Shown here: positions 1-9,395 of the stretch, piece after piece
Layout: the number at the start of each line of letters is the position of its first letter
Position numbering within the stretch: the first letter of the stretch is position 1
Source of the DNA: Thauera sp. JM12B12
GTDB taxonomy: Bacteria; Pseudomonadota; Gammaproteobacteria; Burkholderiales; Rhodocyclaceae
Length of the DNA: 64,000 nt
Direction of reading: 5' to 3'
Assembly (NCBI RefSeq): GCF_039614725.1
Contig: NZ_CP154859.1
Coordinates: 248,001-312,000 of the forward strand
Made by a program: the position numbers and the translations under genes
Notes under the pieces: generated by a model
What the model saw: the letters and a program-made list of their open reading frames with translations, nothing else
Database searches by the model: none
What the model was told of the DNA's origin: nothing

Positions 1-693
1 ATGCGATTCCGAATCCCCTCCCTCTGCCTTTCGCGCGCCGGGCTGGCCGTCGCTGCGGTCGCGGCCCTGGTCGCCACCGGCTGCGCCACGCCCACGCCCT
101 ACGACTACAGCGCCTTCAAGCAGAGCCGCCCGACCTCGATCCTGGTCCTGCCGCCGCTCAACAGCTCGCCCGACGTCGCCGCCACCTACAGCATGCTGGC
201 GCAGGTCACCCAGCCACTGGCGGAGTCCGGCTACTACGTGCTGCCGGTCAGCCTGGTGGACGAGACCTTCCGCCAGAACGGGCTCTACAACCCGCCGGAG
301 ATGCACGAGGTCGGGCTGCAGAAGCTGCGCGAGATCTTCGGCGCCGACGCCGCGCTCTACATCAACATCAAGCAGTACGGCACCAGCTACGCCGTGCTCG
401 CGAGCGAGAGCCGCGTCACCGCCGAGGCGAAGCTCATCGACCTGCGCAGCGAGCAGCTGCTGTGGCAGGGCGAGGCCACCGCCTCCAGCGCCGAAGGCCG
501 CAGCTCGAGCGGCGGGCTGGTCGGCCTGCTGGTGCAGGCGGTGGTCGCGCAGATCGTCGAGAGCGTGACCAACCAGTCGCATCCCGTCGCCGGCATCACC
601 AGCACCCGGCTGCTGGCGGCGGGGCGGCCGAACGGCATCCTGTACGGGCCGCGTTCGCCGAATTACCAGAAGGATGGCACGGCTGGGCGCTGA
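1..693 (+). CDS. DUF799 (GNA1162-type) outer-membrane lipoprotein
   Basis: The 230-residue product has a signal sequence ending in a lipobox (ATGC at residues 25-28), so it is probably an outer-membrane lipoprotein. The body, with ILVLPPLNSSPDV near residue 47 and ALYINIKQYGTSY near residue 118, matches my memory of the DUF799/GNA1162 family. That family is usually encoded after a CsgG-like and a DUF4810 lipoprotein gene. The ATG is the first base of the window, so the upstream partners and ribosome binding site cannot be seen. Its exact role is unknown; family members are thought to belong to an envelope lipoprotein complex. Confidence 0.8.
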   Translation: MRFRIPSLCLSRAGLAVAAVAALVATGCATPTPYDYSAFKQSRPTSILVLPPLNSSPDVAATYSMLAQVTQPLAESGYYVLPVSLVDETFRQNGLYNPPEMHEVGLQKLREIFGADAALYINIKQYGTSYAVLASESRVTAEAKLIDLRSEQLLWQGEATASSAEGRSSSGGLVGLLVQAVVAQIVESVTNQSHPVAGITSTRLLAAGRPNGILYGPRSPNYQKDGTAGR

Positions 694-707
694 CGCGAGG
701 AGGGCTG

Positions 708-893
708 ATGCGTGCGGCTTTCGAACAAGACCAGATGTCGAGGAGGCCGAGTGATGCCTTTCGCGAGGCCGCACTCGAAGCATGGGCGCATCACGTGGGC
801 ACCGGCCTGCATGTGACCCGCGCCGAGGCGGATGCCTGGCTGGCTGAGCTGGAAGCCGGCAATGACGTCGAGCCGCCTCGAGCCCACCGCTGA
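708..893 (+). pseudogene. C-terminal remnant of a CopG-type antitoxin
   Basis: This 61-codon frame starts 14 bases after the lipoprotein stop and has a good ribosome binding site (AGGAGG four bases before ATG 708). Its second half (AALEAWAHHVGTGLHVTRAE, then a tail ending EPPRAHR) looks like the C-terminal tail of short CopG-family antitoxins, but no ribbon-helix-helix N-terminus is present. The stop overlaps a following ATG (TGATG) that opens only ten codons, MPRPLWSSTR, which could be the first residues of a ParE/RelE-type toxin. I read it as a decayed toxin-antitoxin locus; the family match is from memory. Confidence 0.4.
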
Positions 894-990
894 TGCCTCG
901 CCCGCTCTGGTCGTCGACGAGATGAACCAACGGATCGCCGCACCGACCCAGGTGACGCAGGGGAGCAGGGTGCGCGTGCGCACGTCTTGA

Positions 991-1362
991 TCAATGTGCG
1001 GGCAAGTAGGCCAGCTCAAGACGACTGCTTGCCGCGAGCAGTCGCTTATCACGCGTCCAGAGCTTGGCGCCGGGCGTAAGCCGGGTTGCAGCCAGGAGAC
1101 CCACATCGACGTAGCCGATCCCGAGGCCGAAGAGTGTGTGCGCCTCGATGAAGCACAAGATCTCATCATCCGTCGCGACCTGCGCTCTGGGCAGTTGGCG
1201 CATTGCGTCCAGGATGGCACTGCGGTTGTTCAGGTTGCCGAGGGCGAGTTCTCCCACGACTGACGGGTGCGAGAGCACTCCGCTGTGGTCGAGTAGCGCG
1301 CAGAGGTGTTCGTCGCCCGCGCGCAGGTGATCGATCCAGATCGAGGTATCGACCAGGATCAT
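991..1362 (-). CDS. vapC: VapC-family PIN-domain ribonuclease toxin
   Basis: This is a 123-residue PIN-domain protein starting MILVDTSIWIDHLR. The expected acidic residues are visible: the first Asp in VDTS, the Glu in VGELALG, the Asp in YVDVGLL and the Asp in WTRDKR. VapC toxins are Mg-dependent RNases that cut tRNA or rRNA unless bound by VapB. The antitoxin gene is immediately upstream. A TTG two codons earlier (1368) would overlap the vapB stop, but ATG 1362, two bases past that stop, matches the usual family N-terminus, so I chose it. Confidence 0.9.
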   Translation of the reverse strand: MILVDTSIWIDHLRAGDEHLCALLDHSGVLSHPSVVGELALGNLNNRSAILDAMRQLPRAQVATDDEILCFIEAHTLFGLGIGYVDVGLLAATRLTPGAKLWTRDKRLLAASSRLELAYLPAH

Positions 1363-1364
1363 GC

Positions 1365-1559
1365 TCAAGGCGCCGTTTGGCGCCGCGGGACATCCCGGAG
1401 CTGCGGTTCGGAGCCGCCGAGCAGGCTGAGGCGTTTTGCGCTTTCACGTTGTATCAGCGCGCGCAAGGCCTCGCGAACCAGTTGGGTCTTCTCCGTCATG
1501 CCGGTGAGGGCTTGTGCCTTGGCAAGCAAGTCGTCGTCGAGCGCGAGAGTGGTACGCAT
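1365..1559 (-). CDS. vapB: VapB-type antitoxin
   Basis: A 64-residue protein starting MRTTLALDDDLLAKAQALTG with an Arg-rich, Pro-ending tail, typical of VapB antitoxins of the DUF2191 type, in which a short DNA-binding N-terminus precedes a toxin-wrapping C-terminus. A strong ribosome binding site (AGGAGG) lies six bases before the ATG. It is directly upstream of vapC and presumably autoregulates the pair. Confidence 0.88.
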   Translation of the reverse strand: MRTTLALDDDLLAKAQALTGMTEKTQLVREALRALIQRESAKRLSLLGGSEPQLRDVPRRQTAP

Positions 1560-1634
1560 GGGAGCCTCCTGTACGTGCGCACCAAATATAGCATCATGAG
1601 ATGCGGATTTTGATGCCTTTTCAGACTCAGGAGC

Positions 1635-2483
1635 CTATCTCCCCAGCGCCCGCGCGTGATGCCGCAGGTGATCCTCGATGAAGCTGGCGATGAAGTAATA
1701 GCTGTGGTCGTAGCCCGGCTGCAGCCGTAGCGTCAGCGGGTGGCCGGCGGTTGCAGCGGCGGCTTGCAGAGCCTCGGGCTTGAGCTGCTCGGCGAGGAAG
1801 CCGTCGGCTTCGCCCTGGTCGACCAGCAGCGGCAGGCGTTCGCGGGCCTGTGCGATCAACTCGCACGCATCCCACTCGCGCCACTGCGCGCGGTCCTCGC
1901 CGAGGTAGCGCGAGAAGGCCTTTTCGCCCCAGGGGCAGTGCATCGGATTGACGATCGGCGCAAAGGCCGACATCGAGCGGTAGCGCCCCGGGTTGCGCAG
2001 CGCGCACACCAGCGCACCGTGGCCGCCCATGGAGTGGCCGCTGATGCCGCGGCGGTCGGAGGCGGGGAAGTTGGCCTCGACCAGCGCGGGGAGTTCCTCG
2101 ACCACGTAGTCGTGCATGCGGTAGTGGCGCGACCAGGGGGCCTGCGTGGCATTGACATAGAAGCCGGCGCCGTGGCCGAAGTCCCAGGCACCGTCGGGGT
2201 CGCCCGGTACGTCGGCGCCGCGCGGGCTGGTGTCGGGGGCGACGATGACGAGGCCGAGCTCGGCCGCCATGCGCTGCGCGCCGGCCTTCTGCATGAAGTT
2301 CTCGTCGGTGCAGGTGAGCCCGGACAGCCAGTACAGCACCGGAAGGCGGGCGCCCGGCTGTTCGGCCTGCGGCGGCAGGTAGACCGCGAACACCATGTCG
2401 CAGCCGAGCACCTTCGAGTGGTGGCGGACGCGCTTGTGCCAGCCGCCGAAGCTCTTCTGGGTGCTGAGGATTTCCAGGCTCAC
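1635..2483 (-). CDS. fghA: S-formylglutathione hydrolase
   Basis: A 282-residue esterase-D family enzyme that hydrolyses S-formylglutathione to formate and glutathione, the second step of glutathione-dependent formaldehyde oxidation in the cytoplasm. The nucleophile elbow [10 protein letters not shown] carries the catalytic Ser, [18 protein letters not shown] is the family signature near residue 54, and the catalytic His sits in [11 protein letters not shown] near the C-terminus. Length is normal for the family. It begins 16 bases after the dehydrogenase gene and is surely cotranscribed with it. Confidence 0.95.
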   Translation of the reverse strand: MSLEILSTQKSFGGWHKRVRHHSKVLGCDMVFAVYLPPQAEQPGARLPVLYWLSGLTCTDENFMQKAGAQRMAAELGLVIVAPDTSPRGADVPGDPDGAWDFGHGAGFYVNATQAPWSRHYRMHDYVVEELPALVEANFPASDRRGISGHSMGGHGALVCALRNPGRYRSMSAFAPIVNPMHCPWGEKAFSRYLGEDRAQWREWDACELIAQARERLPLLVDQGEADGFLAEQLKPEALQAAAATAGHPLTLRLQPGYDHSYYFIASFIEDHLRHHARALGR

Positions 2484-2499
2484 CGTCGTTTCTCCCCGA

Positions 2500-3699
<1,200 letters not shown>

Positions 3700-3768
3700 T
3701 CAGATTTCAGTATTCCTAGTGCTGGAATAGTCGGCCATCCCCTTCCGTCTTGTCAGGAGTACCCAATT

Positions 3769-4671
3769 CTGAACCGCCTCGAAATGCTGCGCATCTTCTG
3801 CACCGCCGCCGAGTCGCGCAACTTCAAGGAAGCCGCCACCCGCCTGGGCGTTTCGCCGCAGGCGGTGACGCGCGCGGTGAAGGAGCTGGAAGACCACGTT
3901 GGCGAGCTGCTCTTCCATCGCAACACCCGCCACAACCGCATCACCGAATCCGGCGAGCAGCTCGCGGCGCGCGCGCGGCTGAGCCTGCAGGGCGTGGACG
4001 CGATCTTCCAGGGCGCCGAGCAGGCGCACGCCAGTGAGCTCGCCGGCCTGGTGCGCATCACCGCGCCGCGGGCGCTCGGCCGTCACGGGCTGATGCGGGT
4101 GCTGGGCGAGCTGTGCGCGCAGCATCCCGGGCTGCAGCTCGACCTGCGCTCCTCCGACCAGTTCGCCGACGTGGTCGATGAGCAGATCGACATCGGCATC
4201 CGCGTCGGCGTGCTGCGCGACAGCCGCTTCGTCGCGCGCGCGGTGTCGAGCGTGTCCTTCCACATCGTCGCCGCGCCCGAGCTGCTTGCGCGCTGCGGCG
4301 CGCCGAAGACGCTGCAGGATCTGGCCGAGCGCCCGACGACGGTCGCCATCGACCCCAACACCGGGCGGCCGTGGGCGTGGTTCCTCGCCGGCGGCCAGCA
4401 GTGGCTGCCGCGCGCGCCCACCTTCGCCACCGACGACACCGGCGCCGAGGCCGAGGCGGTGCTCGCCGGCGTCGGCTTCGGCCAGCTCACCGCCTACCTG
4501 GCCGCGCCGCACCTGCGCGCGGGCCGGCTGGTCGAGGTCCTGCCCGAGCTGGCGCCCGAGCCGTGGAGCCTGTCGGTGTACCGCCCGCAGCGCGGCCCGG
4601 TGGCGGCGCGGATACGGCTGGTGTTCGACCGGCTGGTGGCGTATTTCGGCGAGGGCGGGCGGTTTCCGTAG
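3769..4671 (+). CDS. LysR-family transcriptional regulator
   Basis: A LysR-type activator/repressor of about 300 residues. The N-terminal winged helix-turn-helix is clear (FKEAATRLGVSPQAVTRAVK) and is followed by a linker helix and a substrate-binding domain. The first ATG (3784) lies 24 bases from the only good ribosome binding site (AGGAG at 3755-3759). Frame extension upstream gives LNRLEMLRIF, the usual LysR N-terminus, starting at CTG 3769 (nine bases from AGGAG) or ATT 3766. I therefore place the start at a non-ATG codon. Divergent orientation suggests control of frmA-fghA, but the effector is unknown. Confidence 0.85.
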   Translation: MNRLEMLRIFCTAAESRNFKEAATRLGVSPQAVTRAVKELEDHVGELLFHRNTRHNRITESGEQLAARARLSLQGVDAIFQGAEQAHASELAGLVRITAPRALGRHGLMRVLGELCAQHPGLQLDLRSSDQFADVVDEQIDIGIRVGVLRDSRFVARAVSSVSFHIVAAPELLARCGAPKTLQDLAERPTTVAIDPNTGRPWAWFLAGGQQWLPRAPTFATDDTGAEAEAVLAGVGFGQLTAYLAAPHLRAGRLVEVLPELAPEPWSLSVYRPQRGPVAARIRLVFDRLVAYFGEGGRFP

Positions 4672-4686
4672 TCGGGGCTGCGAGTG

Positions 4687-6903
4687 TCAGGCGGCAGCTG
4701 ATGCAGTTCGCGCTGCCACCTTCGCCCGCGCCGCGTGCAGCTTCCGGTAGCTGTCGATCAGTCGCTGGTGTCGATCCAGCCCTTCGAGCTTGATGCTCGT
4801 CGGCGTCAGGCCGTGGAAGCGCACGCTGCCGTCCACCGAGCCCAGCACCGCGTCCATGCGCGCGTTGCCGAACATGCGGCGGAAGTTGGCGACGTAGTCG
4901 TCCAGCGCCAGCTCGTCGTCCAGCACCACCTCCAGCACCACGTTCAGGGCCTGGTAGAACAGCACGCGCTCGACCGTGTTCTCGTTGTATTGCAGGAAGG
5001 CCTCGACGCGCTCCTTCGCCTCCTCGAACTGCTGCAGGGCGAGGTGGATCAGCAGCTTCAGTTCCAGAATCGTGAGCTGGCCCCACACCGTGTTCTCGTC
5101 GAACTCGATGCCGATCAGCGTGATGATGTCGGTGTAATCGTCGAGTTCGCTCTCTTCCAGGCGGTCGAGCAAGGCCTCCAGCGCGTCGTCGTCGAGGCGG
5201 TGCAGGTTGAGGATGTCGTCGCGGAAGCGTAGCGCCTTGTTGGTGTTGTCCCAGATCAGGTCGTCGACCTGATAGACCTCGGAATAGCCCGGCACCAGGA
5301 TGCGGCAGGCGATGGCGCCGAGCTGGTCGTGCACCGCCATGTAGGCCTCCTTGCCCATGTCGGCGAGGATGTCGAACAGGGTCGCGGCCTCGTCGGCGTT
5401 GGAATTCTCGCCGTGACCGGAGAAATCCCACTCGACGAATTCGTGATCGGCGCGCGCGCTGAAGAAGCGCCACGACACCACGCCGCTGGAATCGATGAAG
5501 TGCTCGACGTAGTTGTGCGGGTCGGTGACGACGGCGGTCTCGAAGGTGGGCGGCGGCAGGTCGTTCAGGCCCTCGAAGCTGCGCCCCTGCAGCAGTTCGG
5601 TCAGGCTGCGCTCGAGCGCCACCTCCATGCTCGGGTGCGCGCCGAACGACACGAACACCCCGCCCGTGCGCGGGTTCATCAGGGTGACGCACATCACCGG
5701 ATACACCCCGCCCAGCGACGCATCCTTCACCAGCACCGGAAAGCCCTGGCGCTCCAGCTCCTCGATGCCGGCGACGATGCCGGGATACTTCGCCAGCACC
5801 TCGGCCGGCACGTCGGGCAGCGCGATCTCGCCCTCGATGATCTCGCGCTTCACCGCACGCTCGAAAATCTCCGACAGGCATTGCACCTGGGCCTCGGCCA
5901 GCGTGTTGCCGGCGCTCATGCCGTTGCTGAGGAAGAGGTTGTCGGTGAGGTTGGTCGGGAAATACACCACCGCGCCGTCCGACTGGCGCACATAGGGCAG
6001 CGCGCAGATGCCGCGCTCCGTGTTGCCCGAGTTGGTGTCGTACAGATGCGAGGCGCGCAGCTCGCCCTCGGGGTCGTAGATCGCCCGGCAGTAGTCGTCG
6101 AGCAGTCCGGCCGGCAGCGCATCCTTGCGGCCGGGCTTGAACCAGCGCTCGTTCGGGTAATGCACGAAGGGCGCGTTGGCGATGTCCTCGCCCCAGAACT
6201 GGTCGTTGTAGAAGTGGTTGAAATTGAGCCGCTCGATGTATTCGCCCAGGGCGGAGGCCAGCGCGCTCTCCTTGGTCGCGCCCTTGCCATTGGTGAAGCA
6301 CATCGGCGAATGCGCGTCGCGGATGTGCAGCGACCACACGTTGGGCACCAGATTGCGCCACGACGCGATCTCGATCTTGATGCCCAGGTCCGCCAGCACC
6401 TTCGACATGTTGGCGATCGTCTGCTCCAGCGGCAGATCCTTGCCGAGGATGTAGGTGTGGGCGTCCGGATCCGGATTCAGCGTCAGCAGGGCCTGGGCAT
6501 CGGCGTCCAGGTTCTCCACCTCTTCGATCACGAACGCCGGCCCGGTCTGCACCACCTTCTTCACGGTGCAGCGGTCGATCGAGCGCAGGATGCCCTGACG
6601 ATCCTTGTCGGAGATGTCGGCCGGCAGCTCGATCTGGATCTTGAAGATCTGCTTGTAGCGGTTCTCCGGATCGACGATGTTGTTCTGCGACAGGCGGATG
6701 TTGTCGGTGGGGATGTTGCGCGTGTCGCAGTACAGCTTCACGAAGTAGGCCGCGCACAGCGCCGACGACGCCAGGAAGTAATCGAACGGGCCGGGCGCCG
6801 AGCCGTCGCCCTTGTAGCGGATGGGCTGATCGGCGATGACCGTGAAGTCGTCGAACTTGGCTTCGAGACGAAGCTTGTCGAGGAAGTTGACCTTGATTTC
6901 CAT
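4687..6903 (-). CDS. ycaO: OsmC-YcaO fusion protein
   Basis: A 738-residue protein with an N-terminal OsmC-like domain (about residues 1-140) fused to a YcaO ATP-binding domain (about 190-620) and a helical C-terminal region. YcaO-family signatures include ALGEYIERLNFNHF, AQVQCLSEIFERAV and ALERSLTELLQGRSF, where the Glu and Arg residues coordinate Mg-ATP. YcaO enzymes activate amide backbones; stand-alone proteins of this type have been linked to ribosomal protein S12 modification, but the substrate here is unproven. It is longer than E. coli YcaO because of the OsmC domain. It stands alone with its own upstream region. Confidence 0.9.
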   Translation of the reverse strand: MEIKVNFLDKLRLEAKFDDFTVIADQPIRYKGDGSAPGPFDYFLASSALCAAYFVKLYCDTRNIPTDNIRLSQNNIVDPENRYKQIFKIQIELPADISDKDRQGILRSIDRCTVKKVVQTGPAFVIEEVENLDADAQALLTLNPDPDAHTYILGKDLPLEQTIANMSKVLADLGIKIEIASWRNLVPNVWSLHIRDAHSPMCFTNGKGATKESALASALGEYIERLNFNHFYNDQFWGEDIANAPFVHYPNERWFKPGRKDALPAGLLDDYCRAIYDPEGELRASHLYDTNSGNTERGICALPYVRQSDGAVVYFPTNLTDNLFLSNGMSAGNTLAEAQVQCLSEIFERAVKREIIEGEIALPDVPAEVLAKYPGIVAGIEELERQGFPVLVKDASLGGVYPVMCVTLMNPRTGGVFVSFGAHPSMEVALERSLTELLQGRSFEGLNDLPPPTFETAVVTDPHNYVEHFIDSSGVVSWRFFSARADHEFVEWDFSGHGENSNADEAATLFDILADMGKEAYMAVHDQLGAIACRILVPGYSEVYQVDDLIWDNTNKALRFRDDILNLHRLDDDALEALLDRLEESELDDYTDIITLIGIEFDENTVWGQLTILELKLLIHLALQQFEEAKERVEAFLQYNENTVERVLFYQALNVVLEVVLDDELALDDYVANFRRMFGNARMDAVLGSVDGSVRFHGLTPTSIKLEGLDRHQRLIDSYRKLHAARAKVAARTASAAA

Positions 6904-7040
6904 GGGGGAGGCTGAAGCGGCGCGCTGAGTGAAGTGGGCGCGATTATCGCCGGTTTCCCCGCGGATGAACGGCGCTTCTCGTAAGTCGGCTGCAACGATC
7001 GACTAAGCGACGCTGCTACGGCTCCGGGGTGACCGGGATG

Positions 7041-7403
7041 TCATGCGTCAAGCTCGGCTGCAAAGCGCAGGCGGTTTCCATCCGGGTCCGTGACCACCAT
7101 TTCTCTCGTGCCCCACGGCGTGTTGTCTGGCCCCTCAACTCGAGAGACGCCTTTCTCACGCATGGAGACAGCGAGTTGGTCTACGTCAGGCACCTTGAAA
7201 TAGACGGCCCCGCCGACCTGGCAATCGCCCGCGTGCTCCGTGAGAAAGATCGTTTGCCCTTCTCGCGTAAGTTGGAAGAACCACGGATAGCCCGGTCCAA
7301 ATTGATGCTTCCAATCGACGGCGAAGCCCAGTCCGTCGACGTAGAAAGCCAGGCTGCTCGCGGCACTGGTAATGCGCAATTGCGGAATGACCGTCTGGCT
7401 CAT
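7041..7403 (-). CDS. Glyoxalase/bleomycin-resistance (VOC) family protein
   Basis: A 120-residue vicinal-oxygen-chelate fold protein. Typical features are SSLAFYVDGLGFAVDW near the N-terminus, a central FFQLTREGQTIFLTEH strand pair, YFKVPDVDQLA, and the closing DPDGNRLRFAAELD. Small single-domain proteins of this kind bind bleomycin-like drugs or small electrophiles; the ligand is unknown. Proteins like this are common as integron gene cassettes, and an attC-like site lies upstream at 7541-7609, so this may be the last cassette of a remnant array. Confidence 0.85.
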   Translation of the reverse strand: MSQTVIPQLRITSAASSLAFYVDGLGFAVDWKHQFGPGYPWFFQLTREGQTIFLTEHAGDCQVGGAVYFKVPDVDQLAVSMREKGVSRVEGPDNTPWGTREMVVTDPDGNRLRFAAELDA

Positions 7404-7493
7404 TCTACGACCTGCTTGTGAGGATCATGGCTATGTTCTGGGGCGGATAAACCTACGGGATAGGATCGATCTGTGGTTCTCTAATCCCTCACG

Positions 7494-7518
7494 GGCTGGG
7501 TTCGACCCGTTGCCGCCG
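7494..7518. repeat. 25-bp imperfect dispersed repeat, copy 1
   Basis: The segment containing GGGTTCGACCCGTTGCCGCC matches positions 8182-8206 at 21 of 25 bases. Both copies lie in spacer DNA beside orphan genes of the cassette-like region. No coding function is visible. Confidence 0.5.
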
Positions 7519-7540
7519 TCGAGCTTTTAGGAAAGCTGTC

Positions 7541-7609
7541 GTTCAACGTGCTAATAGGCCGTGCCGGAAGCAGGTCCTGGAACGGTGCAGCCTGAGCGAG
7601 TGGTTGGGC
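7541..7609 (-). other. Integron attC-like recombination site
   Basis: On the minus strand this 69-bp segment begins with GCCCAAC (fits RYYYAAC) and ends with GTTGAAC (fits GTTRRRY). The inner arms AGGCTGCACC and GGCACGGCCT can pair over most of ten bases, with unpaired spacers next to the outer boxes, which is attC architecture. It lies 31 bases past the stop of the gene ending at 7641. No integrase gene is seen, so this would be an array remnant. Folding was judged by eye. Confidence 0.5.
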
Positions 7610-7640
7610 GCCGAGCGCATCAACACCACGGCTTCAACCT

Positions 7641-8177
7641 TTAGAACCGAAGTTGGGGATGCTTCTCACGCACCTTTTGAAGAACTCGGTTCAAGAAACA
7701 ATCGACCAAGCCGAAGAGGCTGATCGTGACTTCAGGAAAGCGATCCGTCGATACCTTGATGTACGTGGCGATCAGGTTCGACTCCGATGCTAGGAAGATT
7801 CGTCGATGATCGGCGTGCACGTGTCCGATAGAGAATGTCTGCATGTGCATGAGCGCGTTCAAGGCATTCCGATAGTTCGTTTCCCAGATTCCGGGGTCGC
7901 CTTCCGAGATTTTTACGATCCTCACGTCGATTGGTCCAAACTCCTCGTCCATCAAGCCGCAAAACTCGTTCACCTTTCTGGCGTGGAAGCCGAACTCGAG
8001 CAGATCTGGAACGATGGCTTCGTTCCATTGCACACTCCACTCGCCAGGAAATACCGCGCCAGTAAACGCAACGAGGCGAAGCGCACGAAGCCTTGCCTGG
8101 GTGATGTGAATTTCAATGAGCCTATTAGCGCTGCTCATGAGAGTCTGCGGGGTCAGTTCTTTCACCTGCTCATTCAT
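7641..8177 (-). CDS. Hypothetical protein, possible integron cassette gene
   Basis: I do not recognise this 178-residue soluble protein. It starts MNEQVKELTPQTLMSSANRL and ends with EKHPQLRF. An upstream in-frame ATG (8255) exists, but that extension runs through the dispersed repeat at 8182-8206 and looks non-coding. No membrane segment or catalytic motif is obvious; the middle contains DEEFGPIDVRIVKISEGDPG. Its 3' end is followed by an attC-like site, so it may be a cassette-borne gene. Codon use is less GC-biased than that of flanking core genes. Confidence 0.6.
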   Translation of the reverse strand: MNEQVKELTPQTLMSSANRLIEIHITQARLRALRLVAFTGAVFPGEWSVQWNEAIVPDLLEFGFHARKVNEFCGLMDEEFGPIDVRIVKISEGDPGIWETNYRNALNALMHMQTFSIGHVHADHRRIFLASESNLIATYIKVSTDRFPEVTISLFGLVDCFLNRVLQKVREKHPQLRF

Positions 8178-8181
8178 CCCT

Positions 8182-8206
8182 GACTGGTTTCGACCCATTG
8201 CTGCCG
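8182..8206. repeat. 25-bp imperfect dispersed repeat, copy 2
   Basis: This segment (GGTTTCGACCCATTGCTGCC within it) is 21/25 identical to 7494-7518. It lies immediately upstream of the chosen start of the hypothetical gene 7641-8177. Confidence 0.5.
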
Positions 8207-8310
8207 ATGGGTTTGAGGAGCCTCGCCGCTCAAGGGCAAATCTCACCGGCAGCAATTGAGCACAGCGAACTTCCGTCCCATGGAGTGCCTTGTCAGCGGG
8301 ATCTTGCTGG

Positions 8311-9054
8311 CTAAAGGCCGACTGCTTTTTGAATATGAAATGTAGCCAACTCTTTTAAAGTAAATGAATTATTGCCCTTTAGTGCTTCCTCAAGATCAGA
8401 ATTTTTCACAAACCAATCATCATCAAGTGGATAGAAGGTCTTAACATACTCTGCTCCTGGTTCAATAACTGCCCGCGCTTTGCGGTCTCTGAAGTCGGTT
8501 AAAAGCACCTCATATAAATCCTTGCTTATTCTTCTCGTTTTCTGCAAACGAATTGCATTTGCCGGCTCATATAATACCCTGTCCCTGCTAGGATTCCTTT
8601 TCTGTTCACCACCTTTTGCATAGTACCAATACTCTTTTACCTTTCTTTCTTGATTGGCAATCCCATATCTGATAGCAAGTGACTCATTCCCATGCTTGCC
8701 AATTTTGTATGTATATGGCGTGACTTGTTGATCGGCATCTCGGTGACGTTGACGCTCAAGCTCCTCTCTTCGCCTCTCAGCCTCTTCTAATTCCTTTTTT
8801 GCTCTCGCCTCAGCCTCGTCTCGGTCTTTTTCCCTTCGATACCTCTCTGCATCTTTCGCTCTTCTTTCCAAATAAGCTTGCTTCGCCTCGGGATTAAATG
8901 CATGATAAACACTCCGACCAACAACGTATATGATTGAAAGGCCGGCAACAGGCAGAATAAAATATAAAAATATAATATTCAGCGCAACGCCGATCCATTT
9001 AAGCGCCGAGCCTATTACCCCAAGAATCAAAATAGAAACCATGAGCTGCCACAT
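8311..9054 (-). CDS. Membrane-anchored coiled-coil protein of unknown function
   Basis: The 247-residue product has two hydrophobic N-terminal segments (about residues 4-20 and 24-48). Next comes a highly charged helix rich in Glu, Arg and Lys (about 60-105, with RRAKDAERYRREKDRDEAE) that should form a coiled coil. The C-terminal domain of about 140 residues is one I do not recognise; it contains KVKEYWYYAKGGEQKRNPSR and YPLDDDWFVKNSDLEEAL. The gene is strikingly AT-richer than its surroundings, which suggests acquisition by transfer. The neighbours are other orphan genes on the same strand. Confidence 0.7.
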   Translation of the reverse strand: MWQLMVSILILGVIGSALKWIGVALNIIFLYFILPVAGLSIIYVVGRSVYHAFNPEAKQAYLERRAKDAERYRREKDRDEAEARAKKELEEAERRREELERQRHRDADQQVTPYTYKIGKHGNESLAIRYGIANQERKVKEYWYYAKGGEQKRNPSRDRVLYEPANAIRLQKTRRISKDLYEVLLTDFRDRKARAVIEPGAEYVKTFYPLDDDWFVKNSDLEEALKGNNSFTLKELATFHIQKAVGL

Positions 9055-9313
9055 TACTTTCTGCTCATTGTGTGAACGATCACCGCTTTCTCCTGTATTT
9101 TCCCAGTTGCGGGGTCAGATCTTCCTTTTTTAGTCGGTACGCGAGAAGCATACCTGATGCAATTTGTGGATGTCCGCCTACGGGCGCCAACCCTCACCGT
9201 CGCCTTCTGGCTGAATGTGCGAGTCCATCCTAAACGGCCCCAGCCCCTCTTACCTTCCTCGCCCGAATGTAGAAAACCTTCCTGGTGCTACCCGTCCCGG
9301 CCATGATGAAAGC
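9055..9313. other. Non-coding spacer, part of a 335-base gap
   Basis: Between the coiled-coil gene and the attC-like site there is no supported gene. A 24-codon minus-strand frame starts shortly after the attC end (MAGTGSTRKVFYIRARKV) but is too short to call. The segment includes a GGGGTCAGATC motif near 9113 that resembles one arm of the palindromes at 35948 and 39118. Confidence 0.5.
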
Positions 9314-9395
9314 ATCTAACTCCAAGGTGAGAGGCGACTCCAGCGCGTAGCGCGGAGGGGGCTTGCAGGCCGTCCCCACTACCGCAGTGTTAGGA
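9314..9395 (-). other. Integron attC-like site downstream of the DUF4145 gene
   Basis: On the minus strand this 82-bp segment starts TCCTAAC (one mismatch to RYYYAAC) and ends GTTAGAT (fits GTTRRRY). The TAA stop of the upstream gene lies inside the first box, a very common arrangement in gene cassettes. A central palindrome (AGCGCG-TA-GCGCG type) can form the stem. The same gene is preceded by GTTAGGA six bases before its ATG, the usual cassette 5' boundary. Outer-arm pairing is only moderate. Confidence 0.5.

Noticed and set aside
4487..6757. Minus-strand 756-codon frame overlapping the OsmC-YcaO gene in another phase
   Set aside because: Arg/Gly/Ala-rich shadow of the genuine OsmC-YcaO gene; no motif and no start signal.
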